64,000 nucleotides of DNA from UBA4742 sp963785815 (lineage in GTDB: Bacteria; Actinomycetota; Acidimicrobiia; Acidimicrobiales; Acidimicrobilacustridaceae): NCBI GenBank assembly GCA_963785815.1, contig CAWAWN010000001.1, positions 1,054,001 through 1,118,000 on the forward strand, read 5' to 3'. Positions within the stretch are counted from its first letter, which is position 1, and each line of letters begins with the position of its first letter. The notes beneath the pieces are model-generated. The model was not told the origin of the DNA, searched no databases, and saw nothing but the letters and a program-made list of their open reading frames with translations. Shown piece after piece: positions 1 through 7,594 of this stretch. The position numbers and the translations under genes are program-made.

Positions 1-399
1 TGCCGGGGCCTCGACTGCGGGCGCTGGATCGACCACCAGCTCGACGACGCCGTCCAGGACGAGATCCGGGCCGACTTCCGGGCCGCCTTCGAGCGCAAGC
101 CCCGGGATCGGTGGGTGGACGAGCTGGGGCCGGCCGACACCTGCGTCGGGCCCGTGTACTCGGTGCCGGAGCTGGTCGGCGACGCCCACGTCATCGAGCG
201 GGGGCTCCTCATCGATGCCGTCGACGAGGTCGAGGGTCCGTTCACCCAGCTGGCGCCGCTGCTGGCCGGGTCGGCCGTCCCCACCCAGCCCGTCCACGCC
301 CGACCGGCCGGGTCCACCGACACCGACGCCGTGCTCGGCGCCGCCGGGTTCGATCCCGACCGCATCGCCGAGCTGCGCCGAGAAGGGGCCATCGCATGA
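1..399 (+). CDS. CaiB/BaiF family (class III) CoA-transferase, C-terminal part
   Basis: The reading frame is open from the left edge and stops at 397-399, so only about 132 C-terminal residues are present. The end matches the closing region of formyl-CoA/succinyl-CoA:acid CoA-transferases: a GPVYSVPEL segment followed by DAHVIERG, which is the conserved region that precedes the C-terminal beta-rich part of this family. Members move CoA from a donor thioester to an acid and often activate acids for beta-oxidation. The two MaoC genes and the acyl-CoA dehydrogenase follow on the same strand with almost no gap, so it is probably the first visible gene of a catabolic operon. The substrate cannot be read from the sequence. 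Confidence 0.75.
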   Translation, partial: CRGLDCGRWIDHQLDDAVQDEIRADFRAAFERKPRDRWVDELGPADTCVGPVYSVPELVGDAHVIERGLLIDAVDEVEGPFTQLAPLLAGSAVPTQPVHARPAGSTDTDAVLGAAGFDPDRIAELRREGAIA

Positions 400-412
400 A
401 GCGAGCCATCGC

Positions 413-1000
413 ATGACCGACTCCGACAACACCGGCGAGGACGTCCCCACCGACCTGCCCGAGCGGGTCACGGCCATGATCGGCCAGGTCCTCTACCCCG
501 AGGCGGGCCAGTTCGACGTGGAGCAGGGCTACATCTGGACCAGCTGCTCGTCGGTGGAGAACGGCAACCCCCTGTTCTGGGAACCGGAGGTGGCCGCCGC
601 CGTCACCGGCGGCCCCATCGCCCCGCCCAGCATGCTGTCGGTGTGGTTCCGACCCCACAACTGGTCTCCGGGGGTGACCGAGCCCGCCGTGCCGCTCCAG
701 GTCCACTTCGACCTGAAGGCCGCCCTCGAGCTGCCCGAGGCGGTCATGAGCGACAACACGATCGTCTTCTACGAACCCGTGCGGGTGGGCGACCGCCTGC
801 GCACCCACCAGATCCTGCGATCGGTGAGCGACCTCAAGACCACCAAGCTGGGCACCGGGCGGTTCTGGGTCATCGAGGTCGAGTACTTCAACCAGCGCGA
901 CGAGCTGGTCGGGGTCGAGAGCTACACGGGCTTCGGCTATCGCCGCGACAGCGGGACCGGCCCGGCCACCGCCTCCGCTCCGACCCAGGAGGGCGCATGA
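413..1000 (+). CDS. MaoC-like (FAS1-type) dehydratase N-terminal domain protein
   Basis: A 195-residue hot-dog-fold protein resembling the N-terminal MaoC-like dehydratase domain found in paired enoyl-CoA hydratases. A long ERVTAMIGQ-type opening leads into the IAPPSMLSVWFRP segment, where the hot-dog helix lies. I chose the ATG at 413 because everything upstream in the frame overlaps the CoA-transferase gene. The stop overlaps the start of the next MaoC gene by ATGA, which suggests translational coupling and a 1:1 complex. In steroid side-chain degradation such pairs (ChsH1/ChsH2-like) form a heteromeric hydratase in which only one partner carries the catalytic residues. This member lacks an obvious Asp/His hydratase motif and may be the structural partner. 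Confidence 0.7.
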   Translation: MTDSDNTGEDVPTDLPERVTAMIGQVLYPEAGQFDVEQGYIWTSCSSVENGNPLFWEPEVAAAVTGGPIAPPSMLSVWFRPHNWSPGVTEPAVPLQVHFDLKAALELPEAVMSDNTIVFYEPVRVGDRLRTHQILRSVSDLKTTKLGTGRFWVIEVEYFNQRDELVGVESYTGFGYRRDSGTGPATASAPTQEGA

Positions 1001-1485
1001 CCACCACCGACCAGCCGGGGCTGACCCTCGACCAGGTCCACGAGGGCGACGCCCTGCCCACGCTGCGCTACGACGTGTCGGCCACCACCGTGGTGCTGGG
1101 CGCGCTGGCGGCGCGCGACTGGCGCCCGATGCACCACGACCACGACTTCGCCGTGAACCGCAACGGCACCCAGGACATCTTCCTCAACACCCCCAACCAG
1201 GCCGCCTGGTTCGAGCGCTACCTGACCGACTGGAGCGGTCCCCGAGGGCGACTGGGCCGGGTCACCTTCCGCATGAAGGGATCGGTGTTCCCGGGCGACA
1301 CCATGGCGCTGGACGCCACCGTGACCGGGGTGGGCACCGATGACGTGGGCTGCGGCTGGGTCGACCTGGACGTCACCCTGCGGGTCGGCGACGCGGTCAA
1401 GACGACGTGCGCGGCTCGCATGGCCCTGCCCACCGATGCCGACGACAACCCCTGGCGCCGCGGTGGCGACCAGTGGAAGCCCTAG
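997..1485 (+). CDS. MaoC-like enoyl-CoA hydratase, catalytic-type partner
   Basis: A 162-residue single hot-dog domain. Near residues 41-52 it carries an RDWRPMHHDHDF segment that fits the Asp/His hydratase motif region of MaoC enzymes, so it is the more likely catalytic subunit of the pair with the preceding gene. The ATG at 997 lies inside the upstream stop codon (ATGA overlap). Thirteen bases separate its stop from the acyl-CoA dehydrogenase start. It probably hydrates the 2-enoyl-CoA made by that dehydrogenase. The acyl chain or steroid substrate is unknown. Confidence 0.75.
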   Translation: MTTTDQPGLTLDQVHEGDALPTLRYDVSATTVVLGALAARDWRPMHHDHDFAVNRNGTQDIFLNTPNQAAWFERYLTDWSGPRGRLGRVTFRMKGSVFPGDTMALDATVTGVGTDDVGCGWVDLDVTLRVGDAVKTTCAARMALPTDADDNPWRRGGDQWKP

Positions 1486-1498
1486 ATCAGGAGCCCTG

Positions 1499-2629
1499 AT
1501 GGATCTCGATTTCAGCGACGAGCAGGAGATGCTGCGGGAGATGGTGCGCGGCGTGTGCACCGACCTCGCGCCGCTCGACGTCGTCCGCCAGCTCGAGGAC
1601 GACCCGATCGGCTACCCCCAGGACTTCTGGAAGCAGCTGGCCGCGCTCGACCTGATCGGGCTGACCCTGCCCGCCGCCTACGGCGGCTCGGAGATGACCC
1701 TGCTCGAAGCGGTGGTGGTCTACGAGGAGCTGGGCCGATCGCTGGCCCCCTCGCCGCACTTCGCCAGCGCCGTCCTGTGCGGCGGCGCGCTGGTCCGGGC
1801 CGGATCCGACGCCCAGCGCCAGACCTGGCTGCCCCGCATCGCCTCGGGTGACGCCATCGTGGTGCCGGCCTGGCTCGAGCCCCGCCGCGGCTTCGGCCCC
1901 GAGGGCGTGGCCCTGACCGCCCGAGCCGACGGCGACGGGTGGGTGCTCGACGGGACCAAGTGGCACGTGCCCTTCGCGGCTGGGGCCCAGGCCCTAGTGG
2001 TGCTGGCCCGCACCGACGACGGGGTCGAGCTGTTACTGGTCGATCCCCAGGCCGCAGGTGTCACCCTCGACCAACAGCTCACCATCGCCTCCGACACGCA
2101 GTACGCCGTCACCTTCGACGGGGTGGGGGTGGGCGTCGACGACCGCATCGGCGGGGCCGACGCGGCCACGGGCACGGGCTGGGACACCTGGGCCGAGGTC
2201 ATGGCCGACGGCATGATCCTGCAGGCCGCGCTGGCCATGGGCGGCGCCGCCTACGCGCTCGAGATCACAGTGCAGTACGCCAAGGACCGCGAGCAGTTCG
2301 ACAAGCCGCTGGGCGCCTTCCAGGCCCTGGCCCACTACCTGGCCGACGCCAAGACGGCGGTGGACGGCGGCACGCTGCTGGTCTACGAGGCGGCCTGGGC
2401 CCGGTCGGAGGGGCGGTCGGTCGACCGGCTGGCGCCGATGGCCAAGCTGTTCGCCGGCCAGACGTTCCGGGACGTGACGGCCATGGCCCAGCAGATCTTC
2501 GGCGGCGTGGGCTTCACCCTCGAGTACGACATCCAGCTGTACTTCCGTCGGGCCAAGCAGCTGCAGATCAGCTGGAACGACACGGCCCGGCTCGAACAGC
2601 TCATCGCCGCCGCTGTACTCGACGACTGA
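1499..2629 (+). CDS. Acyl-CoA dehydrogenase
   Basis: A 376-residue flavoprotein of normal family length. The N-terminal helical domain begins MDLDFSDEQEMLREM, the middle beta domain spans roughly residues 120-220, and the C-terminal helical domain contains YAKDREQFDKPLGAFQ and the IFGGVGFTLEYD segment typical of the ACAD C-terminus. It oxidises acyl-CoA to 2-enoyl-CoA with FAD and is expected to pass electrons to ETF. The Glu/Asp base near the end cannot be fixed by eye. An AGGAGC ribosome site precedes the ATG. In steroid-degrading actinobacteria such enzymes act as heterotetramers of two different subunits; only one subunit is visible here, so a partner may lie outside the window. Confidence 0.88.
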   Translation: MDLDFSDEQEMLREMVRGVCTDLAPLDVVRQLEDDPIGYPQDFWKQLAALDLIGLTLPAAYGGSEMTLLEAVVVYEELGRSLAPSPHFASAVLCGGALVRAGSDAQRQTWLPRIASGDAIVVPAWLEPRRGFGPEGVALTARADGDGWVLDGTKWHVPFAAGAQALVVLARTDDGVELLLVDPQAAGVTLDQQLTIASDTQYAVTFDGVGVGVDDRIGGADAATGTGWDTWAEVMADGMILQAALAMGGAAYALEITVQYAKDREQFDKPLGAFQALAHYLADAKTAVDGGTLLVYEAAWARSEGRSVDRLAPMAKLFAGQTFRDVTAMAQQIFGGVGFTLEYDIQLYFRRAKQLQISWNDTARLEQLIAAAVLDD

Positions 2630-2653
2630 GACGGCACGACCAAGGGGGATCAC

Positions 2654-3106
2654 ATGGGGAGATGGACACGCCAGGAGCTGCAGGAGGCGCACGACCGTTA
2701 CGTGGCCGCGGCGCAGGAGGCGGGACGCACCCACGACTGGGGGGTGTGGGCCGACCGCTTCACCGAGGACGCCACCTACATCGAGCACCACTACGGCACG
2801 TTCGAGGGGCGGCCCGCCATCCTGGCCTGGATCTCCGAGACCATGGGCCAGTGGCCCAACTCGGAGATGACGATCTTCCCCCACAACTGGTGCGTGTGCG
2901 ACGAGGAGACCGGCCGCTGGATCTGCGAGATCGAGAACCGCTTCGACGATCCCGGTGACGGCCAGATCTACGAGGCCAGCAACATCACGATCCTCACCTA
3001 TGCCGGTGACGGACGGTTCTCGTCCGAGGAGGACGTCTACAACCCGGCCACGTTCGGCCCGGTGGTGAAGGCCTGGGTCGAGGCCAAGAAGGCGCACTCG
3101 GGATAG
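2654..3106 (+). CDS. SnoaL-like / NTF2-fold protein
   Basis: A 150-residue small alpha+beta protein. Its start (helix, then WADRFTEDATYIEHHYGTF) and the FEGRPAILAWI segment are typical of the SnoaL-like polyketide-cyclase/NTF2 fold. A strong AAGGGGG ribosome site lies 7 bases before the ATG. It follows the acyl-CoA dehydrogenase on the same strand with a 24-base gap. Members of this fold act as isomerases, dehydratases or binding proteins on hydrophobic ligands, including steroid delta-isomerase relatives, which fits the catabolic context. No catalytic residue can be assigned with confidence. Confidence 0.7.
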   Translation: MGRWTRQELQEAHDRYVAAAQEAGRTHDWGVWADRFTEDATYIEHHYGTFEGRPAILAWISETMGQWPNSEMTIFPHNWCVCDEETGRWICEIENRFDDPGDGQIYEASNITILTYAGDGRFSSEEDVYNPATFGPVVKAWVEAKKAHSG

Positions 3107-3159
3107 GTCCGACCACGCCGACCGCCTCACATGTCACGGCACGTGGCCGATGGGCAGAC

Positions 3160-3768
3160 GTGGTGCGCGGATGGTCGTGGGGGTTGCTGTTGACCCTGAC
3201 GCTGGCGACGGTGCTCGTGGGCTGCGGGTCCGTGGGACCCTCGGAGGCGGTGTCGGCGACCTCGGTGCCGACCGGGCCGCGACCTGCCCGTGACTACGGC
3301 CAGTACCTGGTCCACACCACCATCGACGGCAGCGGCCCGGACCGGCTGGAACCGCCAGACGCCGCTCAGCTCGCCGAGCTGGTGGTCCCGCCGACGGACA
3401 TCTGGCAGAAGATGCCGACTGGCAGCGAACCTCTCAAGGAGCGGCCACGAGAACCTGGCGAGGCGCACATCTGGCTCGGATCGCTCACCACCCCGACCAC
3501 CTTCGAAGGATCGAACGGAACCATGGTCCCGCAGTTCGACCACAGGCTCGCCTGGGTCTACGCCTTCGACCACCAGCCATGCCGTCCGCCAGCCCGAGAG
3601 GCTGCCCAGCAGTATCGGACCTCGTGGCAGGTCATCGACGCTGCCACCGGCGAGCTGTCGCTCGGGTCGATGTGGGGCGGCGGGATGGACTGCGCGCTCG
3701 AGCATCCCGTAGCCAAGGAAGCGGGGCTTCGGGCCCGAGCACGACCTGACCTCTCCCTCGCACGCAGG
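3160..3768 (+). pseudogene. Secreted lipoprotein, C-terminal end apparently lost
   Basis: A GTG at 3160 opens a frame with a lipoprotein signal peptide (hydrophobic stretch from residue 8, lipobox VLVGC with Cys22). About 180 residues of plausible secreted protein follow, including HRLAWVYAF and a WQVIDAATGEL segment. After about 3700 the frame turns into low-complexity Arg/Ala text and stays open to 4527, running antisense through the whole DUF1697 gene and through a perfect hairpin at 3805-3863. No stop codon sits where the domain should end. I read this as a lipoprotein whose end was removed or frameshifted; the feature end is approximate. The family is not recognised. Confidence 0.45.
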
Positions 3769-3804
3769 TCATGGGGATGGGCGGCTCGGCGCTCCGGGGC
3801 CGCT

Positions 3805-3863
3805 GCTCCCGCAGCTGTCTCGCGTTGTCTCGCCGCGAGACAACGCGAGACTCGTGCGGGAGC
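3805..3863. terminator. Large near-perfect inverted repeat (bidirectional terminator or mobile palindrome)
   Basis: Arms 3818-3832 and 3836-3850 are perfect 15-base complements around a 3-base loop. After a 4x4 internal loop, a second perfect 9-base stem pairs 3805-3813 with 3855-3863. That gives 24 pairs in 59 nt. It lies 53 bases past the DUF1697 stop and inside the overrun of the damaged lipoprotein gene. There is no T-run on either side, so termination would be of the actinobacterial U-less type. The AT content is higher than its surroundings. Confidence 0.7.
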
Positions 3864-3915
3864 GACGGGGAACGGACTCCCCGGACCCCGACGACGACTG
3901 GGCCCATCGGCCGGG

Positions 3916-4446
3916 TCAGGCGTCGATCCTGGCCAGCAGCTTGGTCAGCATGGTGACGTTGCGGCTGGTGCTGCCCAACTCACCCACCACCTTCCAGTCC
4001 TTCTTCTTCAGCGTGGTCTCGGTCGAGCGACCGTGCATGCGCCAGTGGACCTCTCGCCCGTCGACCACCAGCGTGTCGACGTCGTTCGAGCAGGCCTCGA
4101 GCGACCGCTTGGCCTCGCCCGAGGCCGGCTCTTTGAGGAACGTCACGAAGTAGGTGTCGCCGGCGGCCACCTCGAAGGGCTGGGCGGCCAGGATGCGCCT
4201 CAGCTCGGCCGGGGTGCGCACGAAGGTGGTGACCTCGAACCCGAACGCCTGCTCCAAGGCCACCTCGACGGCGTCCTCCAGCGCGGCCCGCGACCCCGAG
4301 GCCTCGAACACGGCGTTGCCGCTGTTGATGTAGGTCCAGGCGTCCTGGTAGCCCAGCCCCACGAGCACCTCGACCAGCCGGGGCATGGGCACCGTGCGTC
4401 GACCCAGGTTCACCGCTCGCAGGAAGGCGATCCGGGTGGTGGTCAT
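3916..4446 (-). CDS. DUF1697 family protein
   Basis: A 176-residue protein that opens MTTTRIAFLRAVNLGRRTVPM and continues with YINSGNAVFEA, both hallmarks of the DUF1697 family (ferredoxin-like fold, function unknown). Reading continues upstream of 4446, but the family start motif fixes the ATG at 4444-4446, with a GGAG just before it. It is convergent with the damaged lipoprotein gene and divergent from the monooxygenase at 4595. The hairpin at 3805-3863 is its probable terminator. Function cannot be stated beyond family membership. Confidence 0.85.
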   Translation of the reverse strand: MTTTRIAFLRAVNLGRRTVPMPRLVEVLVGLGYQDAWTYINSGNAVFEASGSRAALEDAVEVALEQAFGFEVTTFVRTPAELRRILAAQPFEVAAGDTYFVTFLKEPASGEAKRSLEACSNDVDTLVVDGREVHWRMHGRSTETTLKKKDWKVVGELGSTSRNVTMLTKLLARIDA

Positions 4447-4594
4447 GCGCGCTCCGATCCTCGTCCGCGGCCGGACGCATCCTGGCACCACGGCCACGGC
4501 CGCCGGGGACGCGACGGGGTCTTGTAGCGTGTTCGGTTGATCGGGCCCGCACGGCCGTGTCGGCGGCCGACCCGATCCAGCCGGGGGGCTGCAC

Positions 4595-6115
4595 ATGGAA
4601 CACGTCGACGTCATCGTGGTGGGCGCCGGGATCTCCGGCATCGGCGCCGGCTACCACCTCCAGGACAAGTGCCCCTCGCGCTCCTACGTGATCCTGGAGG
4701 GCCGCGACCAGATCGGCGGCACCTGGGACCTGTTCCGCTACCCGGGCGTGCGCTCCGACAGCGACATGCACACCCTGGGCTACAACTTCAAGCCCTGGAC
4801 GGCCGACAAGGCCATCGCCGACGGTCCGTCGATCCTGGCCTACCTGCACGAGACGGCGGCCCAGTTCGGCATCGACCGCCACATCCGCTACGGCCAGCAC
4901 GTGACCGCGGCCCGGTGGTCGAGCGACGACGCCCGCTGGACCCTCGAGATCCGGCAACGCCACGAGGGCGAGGACGGCACCGACGGCGACCGCGAGCTGG
5001 TCGAGATGTCGTGCAACTACCTGTTCGTCTGCGCCGGGTACTACAGCTACCAGGCCGGCTACACGCCGGACTTCCCCGGCCGCGACGACTTCACCGGCCA
5101 GATCGTGCACCCCCAGCAGTGGCCCGAGGACCTCGACTACGCCGGCAAGCAGGTGGTGGTCATCGGCTCCGGGGCCACGGCGATGACGCTGGTGCCGGCC
5201 ATGGCCGAGACCGCGGCCCACGTGACCATGCTGCAGCGCTCCCCCACGTACGTGGTGTCGCGCCCCGACACCGACCACCTGGCCAACACCATGCGCAAGG
5301 TGCTGCCCGACCGGATCGCCTACGACCTGACCCGCCGCAAGAACGTGGCCATGCAGCAGATGATCTACAAGCGCACCCGCACCCAGCCCGACCAGGTCAA
5401 GGCCAAGCTGCTGGACATGGTCCGCGACGAGCTCGGGCCCGACTACGACGTCGAGACGCACTTCACGCCTCGCTACAACCCGTGGGACCAGCGGCTGTGC
5501 CTGGTGCCCAACAGCGACCTGTTCAAGGCCATCCGATCCGGACGGGCGTCGGTGGTGACCGACCACATCGACACCTTCACCGAGAAGGGCATCCGGCTGG
5601 CGTCGGGCCAGGAGCTCGAGGCGGACATCATCGTCACCGCCACCGGCCTGCAGCTGGTGACGCTGGGCGAGATGCAGGTGGAGGTGGACGGCAGCCCCGT
5701 GGATTTCTCCCAGACCTGGACCTACAAGGGCTTCGCCTACTCCGACGTGCCCAACCTGGCCAGCTCCTTCGGCTACATCAACGCCTCGTGGACGCTGCGG
5801 GCCGACCTGATCTGCGAGTACGTGTGCCGCCTGCTCAACCACATGGACCAGACCGGCACCGACGAGTGCACCCCGCGCCTGCGGGCCATCGACCGCTCCA
5901 TGACGCCCCGCCCGTGGATCGAGGGCTTCTCCGCCGGCTACATGCAGCGGACGATGGACCGGCTGCCGCGCCAGGGCGATCACGCGCCGTGGCTCAACCC
6001 GCAGAACTACCAGGCCGACCGCAAGATGTTCCGCAAGGACCCGGTCGACGACGGCGCCATGCGCTTCACCCGCTCGTCGGCCCGGGCCAAGGTGCTCAGC
6101 GCCCAGACCTGGTAG
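4595..6115 (+). CDS. FAD-dependent Baeyer-Villiger-type monooxygenase (EthA-like)
   Basis: A 506-residue flavin monooxygenase of family length. The N-terminal Rossmann motif GAGISG is at residues 10-15, GGTWD follows at about 41-45, the Baeyer-Villiger fingerprint FTGQIVHPQQWPED lies near residues 165-178, and the second dinucleotide site is VVVIGSGATA. The conserved aromatic run near the C-terminus resembles mycobacterial EthA/MymA. These enzymes use NADPH and O2 to oxidise ketones to esters, or act on sulfur. A TAGCGT -10-like box at 4526-4531 implies an untranslated leader of about 57 bases. The physiological substrate is unknown; the neighbouring acyl/steroid catabolic genes are suggestive only. 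Confidence 0.88.
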   Translation: MEHVDVIVVGAGISGIGAGYHLQDKCPSRSYVILEGRDQIGGTWDLFRYPGVRSDSDMHTLGYNFKPWTADKAIADGPSILAYLHETAAQFGIDRHIRYGQHVTAARWSSDDARWTLEIRQRHEGEDGTDGDRELVEMSCNYLFVCAGYYSYQAGYTPDFPGRDDFTGQIVHPQQWPEDLDYAGKQVVVIGSGATAMTLVPAMAETAAHVTMLQRSPTYVVSRPDTDHLANTMRKVLPDRIAYDLTRRKNVAMQQMIYKRTRTQPDQVKAKLLDMVRDELGPDYDVETHFTPRYNPWDQRLCLVPNSDLFKAIRSGRASVVTDHIDTFTEKGIRLASGQELEADIIVTATGLQLVTLGEMQVEVDGSPVDFSQTWTYKGFAYSDVPNLASSFGYINASWTLRADLICEYVCRLLNHMDQTGTDECTPRLRAIDRSMTPRPWIEGFSAGYMQRTMDRLPRQGDHAPWLNPQNYQADRKMFRKDPVDDGAMRFTRSSARAKVLSAQTW

Positions 6116-6148
6116 CCGATCAGAGCAGGTCGCCCGGCGGGCAGCCGG

Positions 6149-6199
6149 CGAACCTGTCACCCACGCAACTTCACACGGCCCGCTCAGCTGACAGGTTCG
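6149..6199. terminator. Inverted repeat between convergent genes
   Basis: Perfect 11-base arms at 6149-6159 and 6189-6199 flank a 29-base loop. They sit in the 105-base space between the convergent monooxygenase stop (6115) and mazG stop (6221). The arms are comparatively AT-rich for this genome. This fits a bidirectional transcription terminator; the long loop makes a regulatory palindrome the alternative. Confidence 0.5.
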
Positions 6200-6220
6200 G
6201 GCGGTTGTCGGGCGAGCGCG

Positions 6221-7582
6221 TCAGGTCGGGCCCTCGGCCCGCTCGGCGGCCCGCAGCGCGGCCAGGTGGGCCACCGCCGACGCCCGCAGCGCGTCCTCGG
6301 GGTCGACGCCCGCCCGGCGGGCCCGGTCGACCACCTGCCACAACAGCTCGCCGAGTTCGTCCTCGGTGGGCGCCTCCGGCCCGACGCTCGGCTCGAGGCC
6401 GATCGACTCCGCCTTCTTCTGGATCTTCGAGGCGTACAGCAGCGCGGGCATGGCTGCCGGGATGCCGTCGAACACGCTCTGGCGCCCTTTCTCGGCCTTC
6501 TTGATCTGCTCCCAGTTCGCCACCACGTCGTCGGCCGTCTCGGCCGACACGTCGCCGAACACGTGGGGATGGCGGGCCACCAGCTTGTCGTGCACGCCCC
6601 GGGCCACGTCGGCCAGGGTGAAGGCGCCCTCCTCGGTGGCCAGCTTGGCGTGGAAGGCGATCTGGAACAGCAGGTCGCCCAGCTCCTCCTCCAGGTGGGC
6701 CAGGCCGTCGGGGTCGTCGGCCGGCTCGGGGGCCAGCTCGTCGAGGGCTTCGAGCACCTCGTAGCTCTCCTCCAACAGGTGGCGCCGCAGCGAGTGGTGC
6801 GTCTGTTTGCGGTCCCATGGGCACTCCGCCCGCAACGTGGCCACCAGCTCGACCAGCCGCGCCACCTCGGCCGCCACCGGCGCGGCCAGCTCGGGCAGGT
6901 ACAGCGACGTCAGGTGGTCGGCCACGACCACCTGGTCGAGCTCGGCCAGGGCCACGTCGAAGATGCGCTCGTCGGCGGTGCCCAACCCCTGCAGCACCAC
7001 CACCCGACCGGAGGCGGCCAGGGCCGGCTCCACGCCCTCGTCCAGGACCAGCTTGACCTCGGAAAGGACGTGGCGGGAATCGCACTGCGCCACCAGCAGC
7101 GGGCCGCGCTGGCCGGCGGCGTCGGTCCCGAAGCGCTGCCCGTCGACCACCCGTACGCCGGCCGCGATCGGGTCGACGCCCAGGCGGACCCAGGCCAGGT
7201 CGAGGAACGACAACGCCGGCACCACCTCGACCTCGAGGTCGTCGTCGACCGCGGCCCGGGCGCAGAGCAGCTCGACGGTGCGCTCGGCCACCAGCGGCGA
7301 GCCGGGCACGGCATAGGTCACCGGGCCGTCGGCCGCCGCGCCCACCAGCTCGTCCACGATCTGCTCGTAGACCTGGTCGAGCCGCTCGGCCCGGTCGTAG
7401 ACGTGGTCGAAGCTGGGGGCGTCGGGCACCAACGAGGCGGCGGGGTGACGACGGGTGCGCAACCACAGGCGCCCGTCCGCCTCGGCCTCGTGCAGGCGAT
7501 CGGCGGTGGCGACCGTGACCAGGTCGGCGTCACCCGGGCCCAGGCCCACCACCGAGATGCGGCGGATCCCCGGGGCCACCAT
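6221..7582 (-). CDS. mazG: MazG nucleoside triphosphate pyrophosphohydrolase with N-terminal tetrapyrrole-methylase-like domain
   Basis: A 453-residue two-domain protein. Residues about 8-225 are a tetrapyrrole (SAM-dependent) methylase-like domain starting ISVVGLGPGDADLVT. Residues about 240-450 are MazG: ECPWDRKQTHHSLRRHLLEE, then the metal-binding EEELGDLLFQ helix and HPHVFGD. The YabN-like fusion is usual in Gram-positive bacteria. The enzyme hydrolyses NTPs/dNTPs to monophosphates and cleans the nucleotide pool. The ATG is 12 bases after the stop of the foldase lipoprotein, so it is the last gene of an mfd-foldase-mazG transcription unit, an order well known in actinobacteria. Confidence 0.93.
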   Translation of the reverse strand: MVAPGIRRISVVGLGPGDADLVTVATADRLHEAEADGRLWLRTRRHPAASLVPDAPSFDHVYDRAERLDQVYEQIVDELVGAAADGPVTYAVPGSPLVAERTVELLCARAAVDDDLEVEVVPALSFLDLAWVRLGVDPIAAGVRVVDGQRFGTDAAGQRGPLLVAQCDSRHVLSEVKLVLDEGVEPALAASGRVVVLQGLGTADERIFDVALAELDQVVVADHLTSLYLPELAAPVAAEVARLVELVATLRAECPWDRKQTHHSLRRHLLEESYEVLEALDELAPEPADDPDGLAHLEEELGDLLFQIAFHAKLATEEGAFTLADVARGVHDKLVARHPHVFGDVSAETADDVVANWEQIKKAEKGRQSVFDGIPAAMPALLYASKIQKKAESIGLEPSVGPEAPTEDELGELLWQVVDRARRAGVDPEDALRASAVAHLAALRAAERAEGPT

Positions 7583-7594
7583 CGACTCGGTCGA

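Noticed and set aside
3980..6160. A 726-codon minus-strand frame opposite the monooxygenase.
   Set aside because: His/Val/Gly/Arg-rich shadow text with no domain; the sense-strand monooxygenase is well supported.
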